Shown piece by piece: positions 25,571 through 33,815 of a stretch of 36,030 bases of DNA. Location of the stretch: NCBI GenBank assembly GCA_039029315.1, contig JBCCGK010000113.1, positions 1 to 36,030 of the forward strand, in the 5' to 3' direction. Below the pieces are notes generated by a model. The model was not told the origin of the DNA, did not search any database, and worked only from the letters and a program-made list of their open reading frames with translations. This stretch comes from JBCCCJ01 sp039029315. Lineage in GTDB: Bacteria > Bacteroidota > Bacteroidia > J057. The stretch's first letter is position 1; each line of letters starts with the position of its first letter. Both the position numbers and the translations under genes were made by a program.

Positions 25571-27838
25571 TTAGTTAAGGTGGATATACTCAACGGCTGT
25601 TTTGTATACACCACCATCCAGTTTTTGTGTGTCGCTGACTTCAAAATCTGTATAAAGATAGATGTTGATATTCTCTCTGCCTTCAGGAAATGCCTTGGTC
25701 AACTCATTTACCAATTCATTTCTGGAAGTCTCATACAATGTTCGTCCCAGATAAAAGTGGAAATTCACCACTCTCCTGGATGGCATTACGTCTGCTACAT
25801 TCATGCGCTGGGTCAGAAGGGTGCGATCTGTCTCCGCCTTTGGTACATCCGGGAATATCAAGGCAATTTTGCTTAGAACTGAAGGGAGTTCCTGTGCGCT
25901 GGAGGCCGTATATGGCGACTGTCCATCACTGAGGTAGACAAATATTTTTTGTCCATTCTCTGCCAGCTTATTGACTTGTTGCAGAATGGATCTTCTTGGT
26001 CGATTTCTGTTTTGGAACTCCCCAATGTCTACGTAAAACAGGTTGTAGGTTGGGATTGTTTCGAGTTTCAGAGATTGTTGTGCTTTCCCGTTGCGAATGT
26101 TGACGCGCACATCAGATTCTTTCCAGTTGGAGGAAGCAGAACCCGCAATCAAGTTGTATCCGAGCGGTTTTTCTAGAACCAACTGAAAGGAGCTGGTAGG
26201 GGCTTGACCACATCCTGCATATAAGGTGATATCACTGCCACTGATGGTTCCAGATAGTGGAGTTTTGCGATTTCGCTCTTGTATGGTTCCCTGAATTCTC
26301 ATGAACTCATCTAATCCTTGTTGATCGATAGGGATGATGATTTCTTCTGCTTCGCCTTTGGATTCTGCCTCCATCACCTTGGTTTTGGAGAAATCTGCAG
26401 ACGAAATCAAAGCTGTACCTGGTTCATAGCACAGATGGGAGAGTTTGAGTTTATAAGAAATTTCTGGATGATCATAGAGTTTGGGAATAAAGAAACCAGA
26501 ATTCACTTGCTCACTTTTGTGAATGAGGATATCGCCCTTGCTGGGGTGGACCATGAATAATTCCACATCAAAGCCATCTACTTCAGACTCTGTATCTGTA
26601 TCCATCAATGCCATTTTCAGAGACTTTGTATTGGAGGTAGACAATTGGACGAGATAAGCGTCCTGGCTTCCAGAATACTTCGAATCATACGGCATCAGTT
26701 CTACATCTCCTCCTTTGACTTTGGTCGAAACGGTAATGGCTGCTGGATTTCCTTGTCTGTTATCAAATCGAATCTCTGAGGTCATGGGATCTACCTCGAT
26801 TTTGTAGGATGAAGGTTTGAACTCCAGGTGTCGGAGAATTTTTGGCGCGAGTAGCTCAAATTCCGGGTCAGAGGCATTTTGGTTTCGTCTTTTGGCAGGA
26901 GCCTGGACAAATTCAATGGGAACTTTTTGGATAAATTGGGGAGGTACCGGAGGCGGCGGTCCACCAAAGAGATACGCCCCGCCGCCCTTGATTTTGATAT
27001 CTCGCTTCGAAATGGAATTGGTTCCACTCAGGACAGAAGTATTTTGATTCCCGACTGAGGAGGGAGAATATTCATTGAGATTGAAGGTAGCAAGCGCCGC
27101 GCTCTGACTTAAGCCTCCTTGCAAAAAGAAGTATAAATTGTCCGTAAGAGAAAACCGAATACCAGCCGCAGCCTGAAAACCAAATGCGGTAGAATTGACA
27201 GGGAGATCTTGAATGGTATCTGAAATACCGATTCCCGAATTGAATCCATATTTTGGCAAATCACTCAGTGTTACACCAAAGGTTCCTCCTGTTCTGTCCA
27301 GCCCTTCAAAAATGGCTTCCTTACTGAGCGTACCATTGGTGGCCTGAAAGGTGGCGGATGGCAACAACAGATTGACGCCTGCGCGGATATAGGGTTGGAT
27401 CTTGCCATCACTCAGCTGGAAATCCAGAAAGGGAGAGACCCCAATGTCAGAATATTCCAGCCTTTCTTCTACATTTGAGGCAACAAGACTTTGGGTAAAG
27501 GGTTCGTTCAGCCTTTCGTGAGTCGTTTGCGCCCCGAGACTGGCAAATGCAGGCAAACCCGCAAGATAGGAGCCATTGTTGAGTTGGACACCCAGACCGA
27601 ATGCCAACTGATTGCTGAGTCCCAGCAGGAAGTTTGCACCGAATTGAAGCCCTCCCTGATGATTGATTGTCAAAGAATCTGCCAGACCATCCTTGGCCAT
27701 CATCGTGGAGGGGCCAGCCCCCACAAATAACTCGACACCACTTTTTCTTTTGTCACTCTGGCCATGAAGATCAGATGGCAAACTGATCACCAGAAGCATC
27801 AATCCGATCAGCGAAAGAGATATGTGAAAGTATTTCAT
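25571..27838 (-). CDS. Outer membrane barrel protein with C-terminal vWA-like domain
   Basis: 755 residues with signal peptide (LIGLMLLVISLPSDLHGQ). Residues about 30-290 have the glycine/aromatic alternation of an outer membrane beta-barrel (VELFVGAGPSTMM; GGLQFGANFLLG; FLDFQLSDGKIQPYIRAGVN; FFLQGGLSQSA). A proline hinge follows (FGGPPPPVPPQF), then a beta-rich middle section (about 315-595) with a charged EAESKGEAEE patch. The C-terminal domain (598-755) matches the vWA-like lipoprotein encoded next: LFYVDIGEF, FVYLSDGQSP, FPDVPKAETDR, AFPEGRENINIYLYTDFEV. The MIDAS is lost here (D603-I-G-E-F). It could anchor the assembly in the outer membrane and display the domain on one face. Function not recognised. 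Confidence 0.82.
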   Translation of the reverse strand: MKYFHISLSLIGLMLLVISLPSDLHGQSDKRKSGVELFVGAGPSTMMAKDGLADSLTINHQGGLQFGANFLLGLSNQLAFGLGVQLNNGSYLAGLPAFASLGAQTTHERLNEPFTQSLVASNVEERLEYSDIGVSPFLDFQLSDGKIQPYIRAGVNLLLPSATFQATNGTLSKEAIFEGLDRTGGTFGVTLSDLPKYGFNSGIGISDTIQDLPVNSTAFGFQAAAGIRFSLTDNLYFFLQGGLSQSAALATFNLNEYSPSSVGNQNTSVLSGTNSISKRDIKIKGGGAYLFGGPPPPVPPQFIQKVPIEFVQAPAKRRNQNASDPEFELLAPKILRHLEFKPSSYKIEVDPMTSEIRFDNRQGNPAAITVSTKVKGGDVELMPYDSKYSGSQDAYLVQLSTSNTKSLKMALMDTDTESEVDGFDVELFMVHPSKGDILIHKSEQVNSGFFIPKLYDHPEISYKLKLSHLCYEPGTALISSADFSKTKVMEAESKGEAEEIIIPIDQQGLDEFMRIQGTIQERNRKTPLSGTISGSDITLYAGCGQAPTSSFQLVLEKPLGYNLIAGSASSNWKESDVRVNIRNGKAQQSLKLETIPTYNLFYVDIGEFQNRNRPRRSILQQVNKLAENGQKIFVYLSDGQSPYTASSAQELPSVLSKIALIFPDVPKAETDRTLLTQRMNVADVMPSRRVVNFHFYLGRTLYETSRNELVNELTKAFPEGRENINIYLYTDFEVSDTQKLDGGVYKTAVEYIHLN

Positions 27839-27866
27839 TTTTCTGTGTGTTGATGTTTGGGGTGAA

Positions 27867-30800
27867 TTAGCGAATCATCATTTTGCGTGAAAACCAGACG
27901 CCATTGGGAAGCCGAATGTCGGCGATATACAGTCCAGAAGATAAATGAGAGGCATTGACCTTGAGGGTGTATAAACTGCCTGTTTTCTCAAAAATCTGAG
28001 CGTGAACCGTTCTCCCGGCCATATCCAGTACAGTCAATTCGCCAGTCCCAACCGCTTCATGCAGAAGTTCCAGAGAGAAATTTCCCTGATTGGGATTGGG
28101 GTACAAACTCATGCCCCTTGGAAAGAACAAATCCAGCGGCAAGCCTTCTCTTCCTAGATTTCCGATATCACTTCTGGTTTCGCACCCACTCCCATTGATC
28201 TGGGTTTTGACAACGAAATCAGCGGAACGTTCATCATCCTTGACACAATAGAATTGTCTCGTCTCTCCAGAAATAGGGCTATCCATGTTGCCTTCTACTT
28301 TATACCATTGATAGGTAACATTGGCGCCATCATCCCTGCTTACCAGCAAGTCATCTCCCAACTTCAGGGGAGCATCAGTGATGGTAGGCCCACTAAAATT
28401 GACCGAAACGACTTGAAATGCGGTATCGAAACAGCCATTTTCATCCTCTACACGTAAGCTGGTCGGATAAGCAGCAGAAGGAGCGAGCGGTTCGGGAAGA
28501 AGATACAAATGATCATCAACCTCTTGTTGGCTGATGGTGGTTCCATCTCCCAGGTCCCACTCCCATTTGAGAATCGGCACATTTCCTCCTTCTGTACTTG
28601 CGTTTGTAAAGACAGCTAGCTCAGTATAGCATAGAGCGGAATCGACGCCAAAGGCAGCTGTCGGTTTGGGAAGAACTGTCATGGAGCGCGAGGAGGTATC
28701 ATAGCAGACCAGACCATTGGCATGCAATTCTCCTACTATGACCGTGAACCTGAGATCAGCGTTTGACTCTGTATACTGATGAAAAATCGAATTCTCCAGG
28801 GTGGTATCAGACATTGTCCCATCTCCAAAATCCCAGATGTAACGAAGAATTCCGCCGTGAGTAGTCTTGCTATTGCTGGCGCGTAATTCTACATCCACAT
28901 CAGGGCAGGGATCTTCAGGGATGGATACCCGCGTCTTTGCTTCAGGCAGGCCGTATAAGTCAAAGGTGTGCATGACTGTATCCCGACATCCATCACTATC
29001 GACAATCAACCGCATGACGTGTTCGCCTGTATCCTGCAGTTGGGTAAAAGCCGGAAAAACCGGAGCCTGTGTAGTGGTGGTGGTGATGACCGCTTCTCCA
29101 TTGTCCAGATCCCATTCCCAGCTATCAGGACCATTTTTGGAATCATCCATGGGGGAAAACTCTGCGAACTGACAGATATCACCGATGGCAAACTCTGCGA
29201 TTGGGATCGGCTGAATGGTGAAGGTATGATCATAGGTTTCCTGACAACCGGTTGAATTGTTTTCAATCAGGACCTGAAGCGCTTTGGCCACGCCTGTGGT
29301 GATGTCATTGCCGACGGTCCCATCACAAGTGGGATCAAATACGCCATTGGTAACACATTCGCCTGTCCATGTATAGGAATAGGTTCCCGGTTCTGGACCA
29401 GATAAGGGTACTTCTCCAGAATTCACACAGAAACTCTCATCCAGCATATCCACCGGAATGCGACTTGGTAGAGGATGCTGGGTTAAGGTCTGCGTCGCAT
29501 CGTCTGTACATCCTTTGTCATCTGTGATGGTCAATGTAACATCATAATCTCCAGGGCCAGAATAGGTATGTTGGACCTGATCATTCAAGTTGTTACTTGT
29601 TGTCATGCTCCCATCGCCCAGGGTCCAGGAGATGCTGTTGATTGTTCCTGTACCCGAGGAAGTAGAGGAGGCAGTAATGATATGCATTTCTGTTTCACAT
29701 ACTTCTGCAGATGAGACAAGCCCTATCCCTGCGGTTGGATTCTCATTTACAGGGACTGCAAAAACTCTGGCATCTCCTGTACAGGTCGTGCTGGGATCTG
29801 TTACGGTTACATATACCTGAAATCCCAGTGTAACACTTGGGACGGTATGTGTGGATTGTGTTCCTTCTTCCACCAGCAGGGCAGGATTGTAGTACCAGGA
29901 ATAGTCGGGATTGGTAACGCCATTCACTGTAGCTGTAAGCTGGGAGGATTCGCCTTCGCATACTTCTGAGGAGGCTGAAATCGTAGGCATGGCGGGTTTT
30001 CCATTGACGGTAATCGTGAGAGAATCTACTGCTTCACAATTCTCCGGGCTTGTTACTGTAAAATAGACCTTGTGTTGGCTGCTGGAGGCGACTTGGGAGG
30101 GATCGAACATTGTTCCTCCTGATACGACGCCATCTCCACTCCAGATACCTGTTCCTCCTGTAGCTACTCCACCAAGCGCAAAGGGAGCGTCATTGGCACA
30201 TCTTGTCAAATTGCCACCTGCGATGGCAGTAGGTTCGGGATGAACAGTGATCGTTGCCTGATCTTGATCTGTACAGCCATTTTGAGTAACAGAGTAGGTC
30301 AGGGTAAAATCCCCATCCCCTGATACTGCCGGATCAAAATCATTTCCAGTTAGGGCATTCGGTGGGTTGACCCAGTCTCCAGAACCTGGTGAGGGGGTAA
30401 GCGTGATCGGACCGTCATTTTCACAAAGAGATTCATCCGTCCCTGCATTGGCTTCAGGGGCAGCAGTTAAGTCTACTGTTATCATATCAGAATCAGAGCA
30501 GCCATTCCCATCTGTATAGGTATAGGTGAGGGGATAATTTCCCGGATTCGTGGGGGCATCTGGATCGAACATATTGTTCAGAACTCCAGTTCCACTCCAA
30601 ACGCCACCTGCACCCGAGGGGGTTGCACCATGTGTATCCATATCAAAGACGGGATCATTTGTACAGAAGTCTAGATTGCCACCTGCATTGACTGTTGGGG
30701 CAGTGTTGACCGTCAGGAGTGAGGTATCTATCTTGCTAAAACATGAGTTGGACGATTGTCTAAATTGAACAACTACTAAATTATCTGTTAAGTTAGACGG

Positions 30801-31343
30801 AGTAACAGTACCACCTGCCGTCGTTTGAGCTAATTCTGTTAGCTGATACCTGTCTGCACCTGAATACCAGGTCAAGGTTCCGCCCGGTGTTACTACCGCT
30901 CCACCACTGATTTGTGTGATGGTCGCTGTCAGATCAAGTGATTCATTGTCGCAATAGTCGAGGGGTGCATTATCGATGGCATTATTCAGGACAGCAGAAT
31001 TTGTGCCTGTTGTGATGGTCAACACTGTACTGGGGGTCCCATCCATCAATACTCTATAATCATTCTGATCATGCATACCTGAACTGATATTTGAAAGCAC
31101 ATAAGAGTTGGTACCAGTAGTTGTTAATTGGGACAAATTTGTAAACCCACCTCCATCGTCAAATTGCCAAACGAAGGTATGGTTTTGAGGCATCATATCT
31201 GATGGCATGACATACAGAATATAATCACCCCCTTGACATAAGGTGACAGAAGCAGGCAAATCAACCGAGAATTGCCCCAGCATCTTACCACTTACGCAAC
31301 AGAAACAAACTAGAAATAGCAGGAATTGTTTGGTGTTTTGCAT
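27867..31343 (-). CDS. Large PKD/Ig-repeat surface protein with T9SS type A sorting domain
   Basis: 1158 residues with signal peptide (FLLFLVCFCCVSGKMLGQ). The N-terminal half holds repeated Ig-like modules around the patterns GVWSGTGV, MFDPDAP, LTYTYTDGNGC and VDLTAAP, at least three related units (about 215-450). Further on are about four PKD domains, recognised by WTLGDGSMTT, WDLDNGEAV, WDFGDGTMSD and WDLGDGTTIS. The last ~80 residues are a T9SS type A sorting domain (MSLYPNPNQGNFSLEL to GLYIADIRLPNG..FSRKMMIR), so it should cross the outer membrane by type IX secretion and attach to or leave the surface. It is probably a stalk or adhesin-like component. Spacing to the barrel gene downstream is 28 bp, placing it first in the tightly packed operon. 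Confidence 0.92.
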   Translation of the reverse strand: MQNTKQFLLFLVCFCCVSGKMLGQFSVDLPASVTLCQGGDYILYVMPSDMMPQNHTFVWQFDDGGGFTNLSQLTTTGTNSYVLSNISSGMHDQNDYRVLMDGTPSTVLTITTGTNSAVLNNAIDNAPLDYCDNESLDLTATITQISGGAVVTPGGTLTWYSGADRYQLTELAQTTAGGTVTPSNLTDNLVVVQFRQSSNSCFSKIDTSLLTVNTAPTVNAGGNLDFCTNDPVFDMDTHGATPSGAGGVWSGTGVLNNMFDPDAPTNPGNYPLTYTYTDGNGCSDSDMITVDLTAAPEANAGTDESLCENDGPITLTPSPGSGDWVNPPNALTGNDFDPAVSGDGDFTLTYSVTQNGCTDQDQATITVHPEPTAIAGGNLTRCANDAPFALGGVATGGTGIWSGDGVVSGGTMFDPSQVASSSQHKVYFTVTSPENCEAVDSLTITVNGKPAMPTISASSEVCEGESSQLTATVNGVTNPDYSWYYNPALLVEEGTQSTHTVPSVTLGFQVYVTVTDPSTTCTGDARVFAVPVNENPTAGIGLVSSAEVCETEMHIITASSTSSGTGTINSISWTLGDGSMTTSNNLNDQVQHTYSGPGDYDVTLTITDDKGCTDDATQTLTQHPLPSRIPVDMLDESFCVNSGEVPLSGPEPGTYSYTWTGECVTNGVFDPTCDGTVGNDITTGVAKALQVLIENNSTGCQETYDHTFTIQPIPIAEFAIGDICQFAEFSPMDDSKNGPDSWEWDLDNGEAVITTTTTQAPVFPAFTQLQDTGEHVMRLIVDSDGCRDTVMHTFDLYGLPEAKTRVSIPEDPCPDVDVELRASNSKTTHGGILRYIWDFGDGTMSDTTLENSIFHQYTESNADLRFTVIVGELHANGLVCYDTSSRSMTVLPKPTAAFGVDSALCYTELAVFTNASTEGGNVPILKWEWDLGDGTTISQQEVDDHLYLLPEPLAPSAAYPTSLRVEDENGCFDTAFQVVSVNFSGPTITDAPLKLGDDLLVSRDDGANVTYQWYKVEGNMDSPISGETRQFYCVKDDERSADFVVKTQINGSGCETRSDIGNLGREGLPLDLFFPRGMSLYPNPNQGNFSLELLHEAVGTGELTVLDMAGRTVHAQIFEKTGSLYTLKVNASHLSSGLYIADIRLPNGVWFSRKMMIR

Positions 31344-31555
31344 ACAGAAAAGGGTTTTAGGTTTTCGCTTGTACAGGCCCCTATGTGGAGGAAGTTCATA
31401 AAAGAACGACAGGGATTCTAAGAGATAGCAGGATTACATAACTCTATCCCCACATGGTAGCCAAAATGCAACAAGAAACTGGGGAAAAGCGAAAGTCCCT
31501 CAAAATAAGGAACCCGCAGGAAAAATCCATCATAGTTGATAGAAAATTCTTGAGC

Positions 31556-32119
31556 TTATTTACAACCGTGATCTTTCTTGTACTTTTCCAGGTCTTTTTT
31601 CTTTTCTCGAATTTCTCGGCGGATTTTGTGGCGCTCGATCAGTTCTGTGAGGGTCTCATAATAGGATTGCAGATCCGTGATTTCGCTCTCCATGCTTGTA
31701 ACCATGGCTTTGTGGACGGAATTGCACGGTTCGGAGTCTGTTGTACTTGGGACGCGTTTTCCTGGATCGGTTTTGGGTTTGGGAGGGGGAGAATGAGTTG
31801 TTTCGTTTGGACGATTGTCAACTGTTTCTTTAGGAAGTGTCTGTTTGGTGTCCAACTGGGGAGGAAGGAGGGATTCTTTGGCCTTGGGAGTATTCTCTTC
31901 AGACGAAGAGGTCTCTTGTTTGGATGGTTCTGTTGGTTGTTCTGGAGTCTCTTGTGGTGGCTCCTCGGGAGGAGAGGACATGCCTGGAATGATGGGTTTG
32001 GCTAGTGCAAGTGTAGCGGGCTCCAGGGGTTCCGAGTCCAACAATGGATCAGAAGAGGAGCAGGCAGCAAACAATACAGCAGCAAGGAAAAGCAAGATAC
32101 AATCGTGCAAACGTTTCAT
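31556..32119 (-). CDS. Lipoprotein A with Pro/Glu-rich linker and Cys-capped coiled coil
   Basis: 187 residues. Signal peptide with clear lipobox LFAAC (Cys20) followed by SSSDP. Residues about 45-125 are a low-complexity linker rich in Pro, Glu, Thr, Ser and Gln. The last ~55 residues begin with SEPCNSVHKAM and end with KKDHGCK, enclosing a helical, heptad-like segment (ITDLQSYYETLTELIERHKI, then REIREKKKDLEKYKK). The downstream-encoded layout is repeated in lipoprotein B (EPCN ... HDC), showing common ancestry. The paired cysteines could tie a helical hairpin by a disulfide. The long linker would let the coil reach across the periplasm or outside the cell. It is 38 bp after lipoprotein B and 212 bp before the PKD gene. 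Unknown function. Confidence 0.8.
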   Translation of the reverse strand: MKRLHDCILLFLAAVLFAACSSSDPLLDSEPLEPATLALAKPIIPGMSSPPEEPPQETPEQPTEPSKQETSSSEENTPKAKESLLPPQLDTKQTLPKETVDNRPNETTHSPPPKPKTDPGKRVPSTTDSEPCNSVHKAMVTSMESEITDLQSYYETLTELIERHKIRREIREKKKDLEKYKKDHGCK

Positions 32120-32157
32120 GAATCAAAAAAATGTTGGACCTACAGATGAAGGCGATA

Positions 32158-32577
32158 TCAATCGCAATCATGTCTGGATCTCATGGTTTCCAACTCCTCT
32201 TCAGACTGTTTGATTTGGGAAGTGATTTGTGCCCGGGTTTCAGCATCTGATTCTCCTTCGAGAATCTCTTTCAACATTTGGACTGATTCTTCCTGAGATG
32301 TCAACTGACTACGAATTTGATCATTGCAGGGCTCTTTGGTATTATCCTTTCCATCATCTTCTATCACCACCTCTGAGGTGGGGGCATCTTCCTGCTCAGC
32401 AGAAGGATTCTGGTTCTCCTCTTGGGAAGTTTGTTGAAGTTCTGATTTGTCAGATGGTTCTTGTTCCTGAGGGGCCGAAGCTTCTGGACCACAGGCCGTG
32501 ATTCCAAGGCTTATGAACAAGAGCAGCAAGTGAAAACGAGAAAGTATGAGACGCAACCTTATCATAGTTAGAAGCAT
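32158..32577 (-). CDS. Lipoprotein B, paralogue of lipoprotein A
   Basis: 139 residues from the first ATG (32577); an alternative ATG at 32565 (MIRLRLILSRF) gives an equally good signal. Lipobox GITAC, then GPEASAP, then an acidic Gln/Glu/Ser-rich linker (about 30-80). The C-terminal module starts EPCNDQIRSQL and ends RSRHDCD, with a coiled-coil core (EESVQMLKEIL; AQITSQIKQSEEELETM). It has the same plan as lipoprotein A (signal, acidic/Pro linker, EPCN, two helices, H-x-C), with a shorter linker. Because the two adjoin on one strand with 38 bp between them, a tandem duplication is likely. Candidate promoter boxes lie just upstream. Confidence 0.78.
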   Translation of the reverse strand: MLLTMIRLRLILSRFHLLLLFISLGITACGPEASAPQEQEPSDKSELQQTSQEENQNPSAEQEDAPTSEVVIEDDGKDNTKEPCNDQIRSQLTSQEESVQMLKEILEGESDAETRAQITSQIKQSEEELETMRSRHDCD

Positions 32578-32588
32578 AGTATATGGAC

Positions 32589-32645
32589 CAAATCTAAGAA
32601 ACGGGTAGCAAAATCACTAATGACCAAATGCGACACCCAAATCTA
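32589..32645 (-). promoter_or_regulatory. Candidate promoter region for the lipoprotein pair
   Basis: Two identical minus-strand octamers TAGATTTG (32589-32596 and 32638-32645) match TAnnTTTG; the same octamer precedes the PHP gene. They lie 12 and 61 bp upstream of the 32577 ATG. The nearer box would suit the start at 32565 better. Neither has an exact -33 TTTG at ideal spacing. Confidence 0.35.
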
Positions 32646-32823
32646 TGCCAAATCAATGAACGCGAGGAATTATGAATAAAAGACGACTGTCAGGGGGATT
32701 TTCCATATTCATTCAGCCTATATCCCAACCTGTGAAAATTGGTATACTGAAGACATGGGGCCAGATGTCGTGATGTGGGCAAGATTCCCTTATCTCACAT
32801 ATCCCTTAAGATCTTCCACCCTC

Positions 32824-33435
32824 TTATTTTTTCTTTTTCCGAATTGTCCTCCCATGGCGCTGAAACCAACGATTGTAGGCGTCTACGATTTTCTCCATAT
32901 CCTCAGGTTTGTAGCGATCATTGCGGATATCAGCTGCCAACTCCGGATAATCCAGAAAGGCGTTGGCGATTCGTTGCCATTTGAAAACGAGACTGACTTC
33001 ATGGACCGAACCATCGGGTTTTTCCAGATACTCTACATAAGCTGGACCTTTTTTGAGTGTAAAAACAGACTTCCTGGTAAAAAAACGAAATAGCTTGGCT
33101 GGTCCATCACACACGCGCTGCATGAACATAACGGTATCGCTGAATAAACCGGAATAGAGATAGGGCGTTTGGCGAGAAACATAGTGTTTGCCCTCATATC
33201 CAAATCCTTGGAGCCGATCTGCTGTATAGCGTGCCTTTACCCCAAATTGGTCATAAAACCGGATTTTGTTCTGATCCTTGAAATTGTCTCCCAAGCGTAC
33301 AAACCCATAAGTGGTGTCTCCGCGATGAGACAAAATATATCCTTGGGGATATTTTTGTTTGTATGTCTGGGAATAGAGCATATTTCCACTCATCATGATA
33401 GCAAATATCCAGACCATATGTATATTGGAAGCCAT
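32824..33435 (-). CDS. Secreted protein of unknown function
   Basis: 203 residues from the ATG at 33435. The frame is open for 48 more codons upstream but that part is basic and unstructured, while the inner Met is followed by a signal peptide (IHMVWIFAIMMSGNMLYSQ). The mature N-terminus YPQGYILSHRGDTTYGFVRL and the following KIRFYDQFGVKARY segment resemble a widespread group of uncharacterised exported Bacteroidota proteins with a repeated 'GD..G.V....' pattern, presumably beta-rich. The C-terminus is helical and ends in a Lys/Arg-rich tail (GRTIRKKKK). It is separated from the lipoprotein genes by 246 bp with promoter-like boxes, so it is probably a separate unit. Confidence 0.7.
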   Translation of the reverse strand: MASNIHMVWIFAIMMSGNMLYSQTYKQKYPQGYILSHRGDTTYGFVRLGDNFKDQNKIRFYDQFGVKARYTADRLQGFGYEGKHYVSRQTPYLYSGLFSDTVMFMQRVCDGPAKLFRFFTRKSVFTLKKGPAYVEYLEKPDGSVHEVSLVFKWQRIANAFLDYPELAADIRNDRYKPEDMEKIVDAYNRWFQRHGRTIRKKKK

Positions 33436-33610
33436 GATTCTAATGCTTTTTGCCAAGGTACAAGATTTCCGCGAAGCTGAAAGTCCATTTTTTTGTGGAA
33501 CTGATACATCTTTCCCGATATTTGATATCAAAGGCCTTATTTTTCTTTTCCCAGAAAAAGCAGAACTTTGATCCGGCAATCAAATGTGGATATCATCCAG
33601 ATAGCTATTC

Positions 33611-33777
33611 TTAGAGACTGTTTAGGAATCTGTGCTGAGAATTTTTATCGTGTATTTTTTTCTCAGGCAAGGCTCTTTTTTGTTCTCATAGTGGTGCTAT
33701 GAGAACATAAAAAGCCGCAGAATGAGGAAAAAAGACGCATACAAAAAATAAGTGACAGATGTTCAAACAGTCTCTTA
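33611..33777 (-). repeat. MITE-like 161-bp repeat, copy C (inverted relative to copy A)
   Basis: The element spans 33614-33774 with perfect 10-bp terminal inverted repeats GAGACTGTTT / AAACAGTCTC and TTA on both flanks (33611-33613, 33775-33777). Its reverse complement matches copy A nearly throughout, including TTTTTGTATGCGTCTTTTTT and the AGAGCCTTG(C/T)CTGAGAAAAA stretch. The central hairpin is perfect: GTTCTCATAG / CTATGAGAAC with loop TGGTG, extended by GGCT..TTTTT / AAAAAGCC. The right end is 39 bp from the xseB start, so insertion has probably replaced the natural upstream sequence of that gene. Confidence 0.85.
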
Positions 33778-33815
33778 ATTCAATCCAGCTCTCAACCATC
33801 TTTAATTCTTTTCTC

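Noticed and set aside
31454..32005. 183-codon plus-strand frame rich in Phe/Trp/Gly
   Set aside because: It is the antisense shadow of lipoprotein A's Pro/Glu-rich linker; the minus-strand gene has a lipobox signal and a paralogue next door.
20011..32577. Reading the cluster as a type VI secretion locus
   Set aside because: Only one TssR-like product; no sheath, Hcp, baseplate or ClpV genes are visible anywhere in the window.
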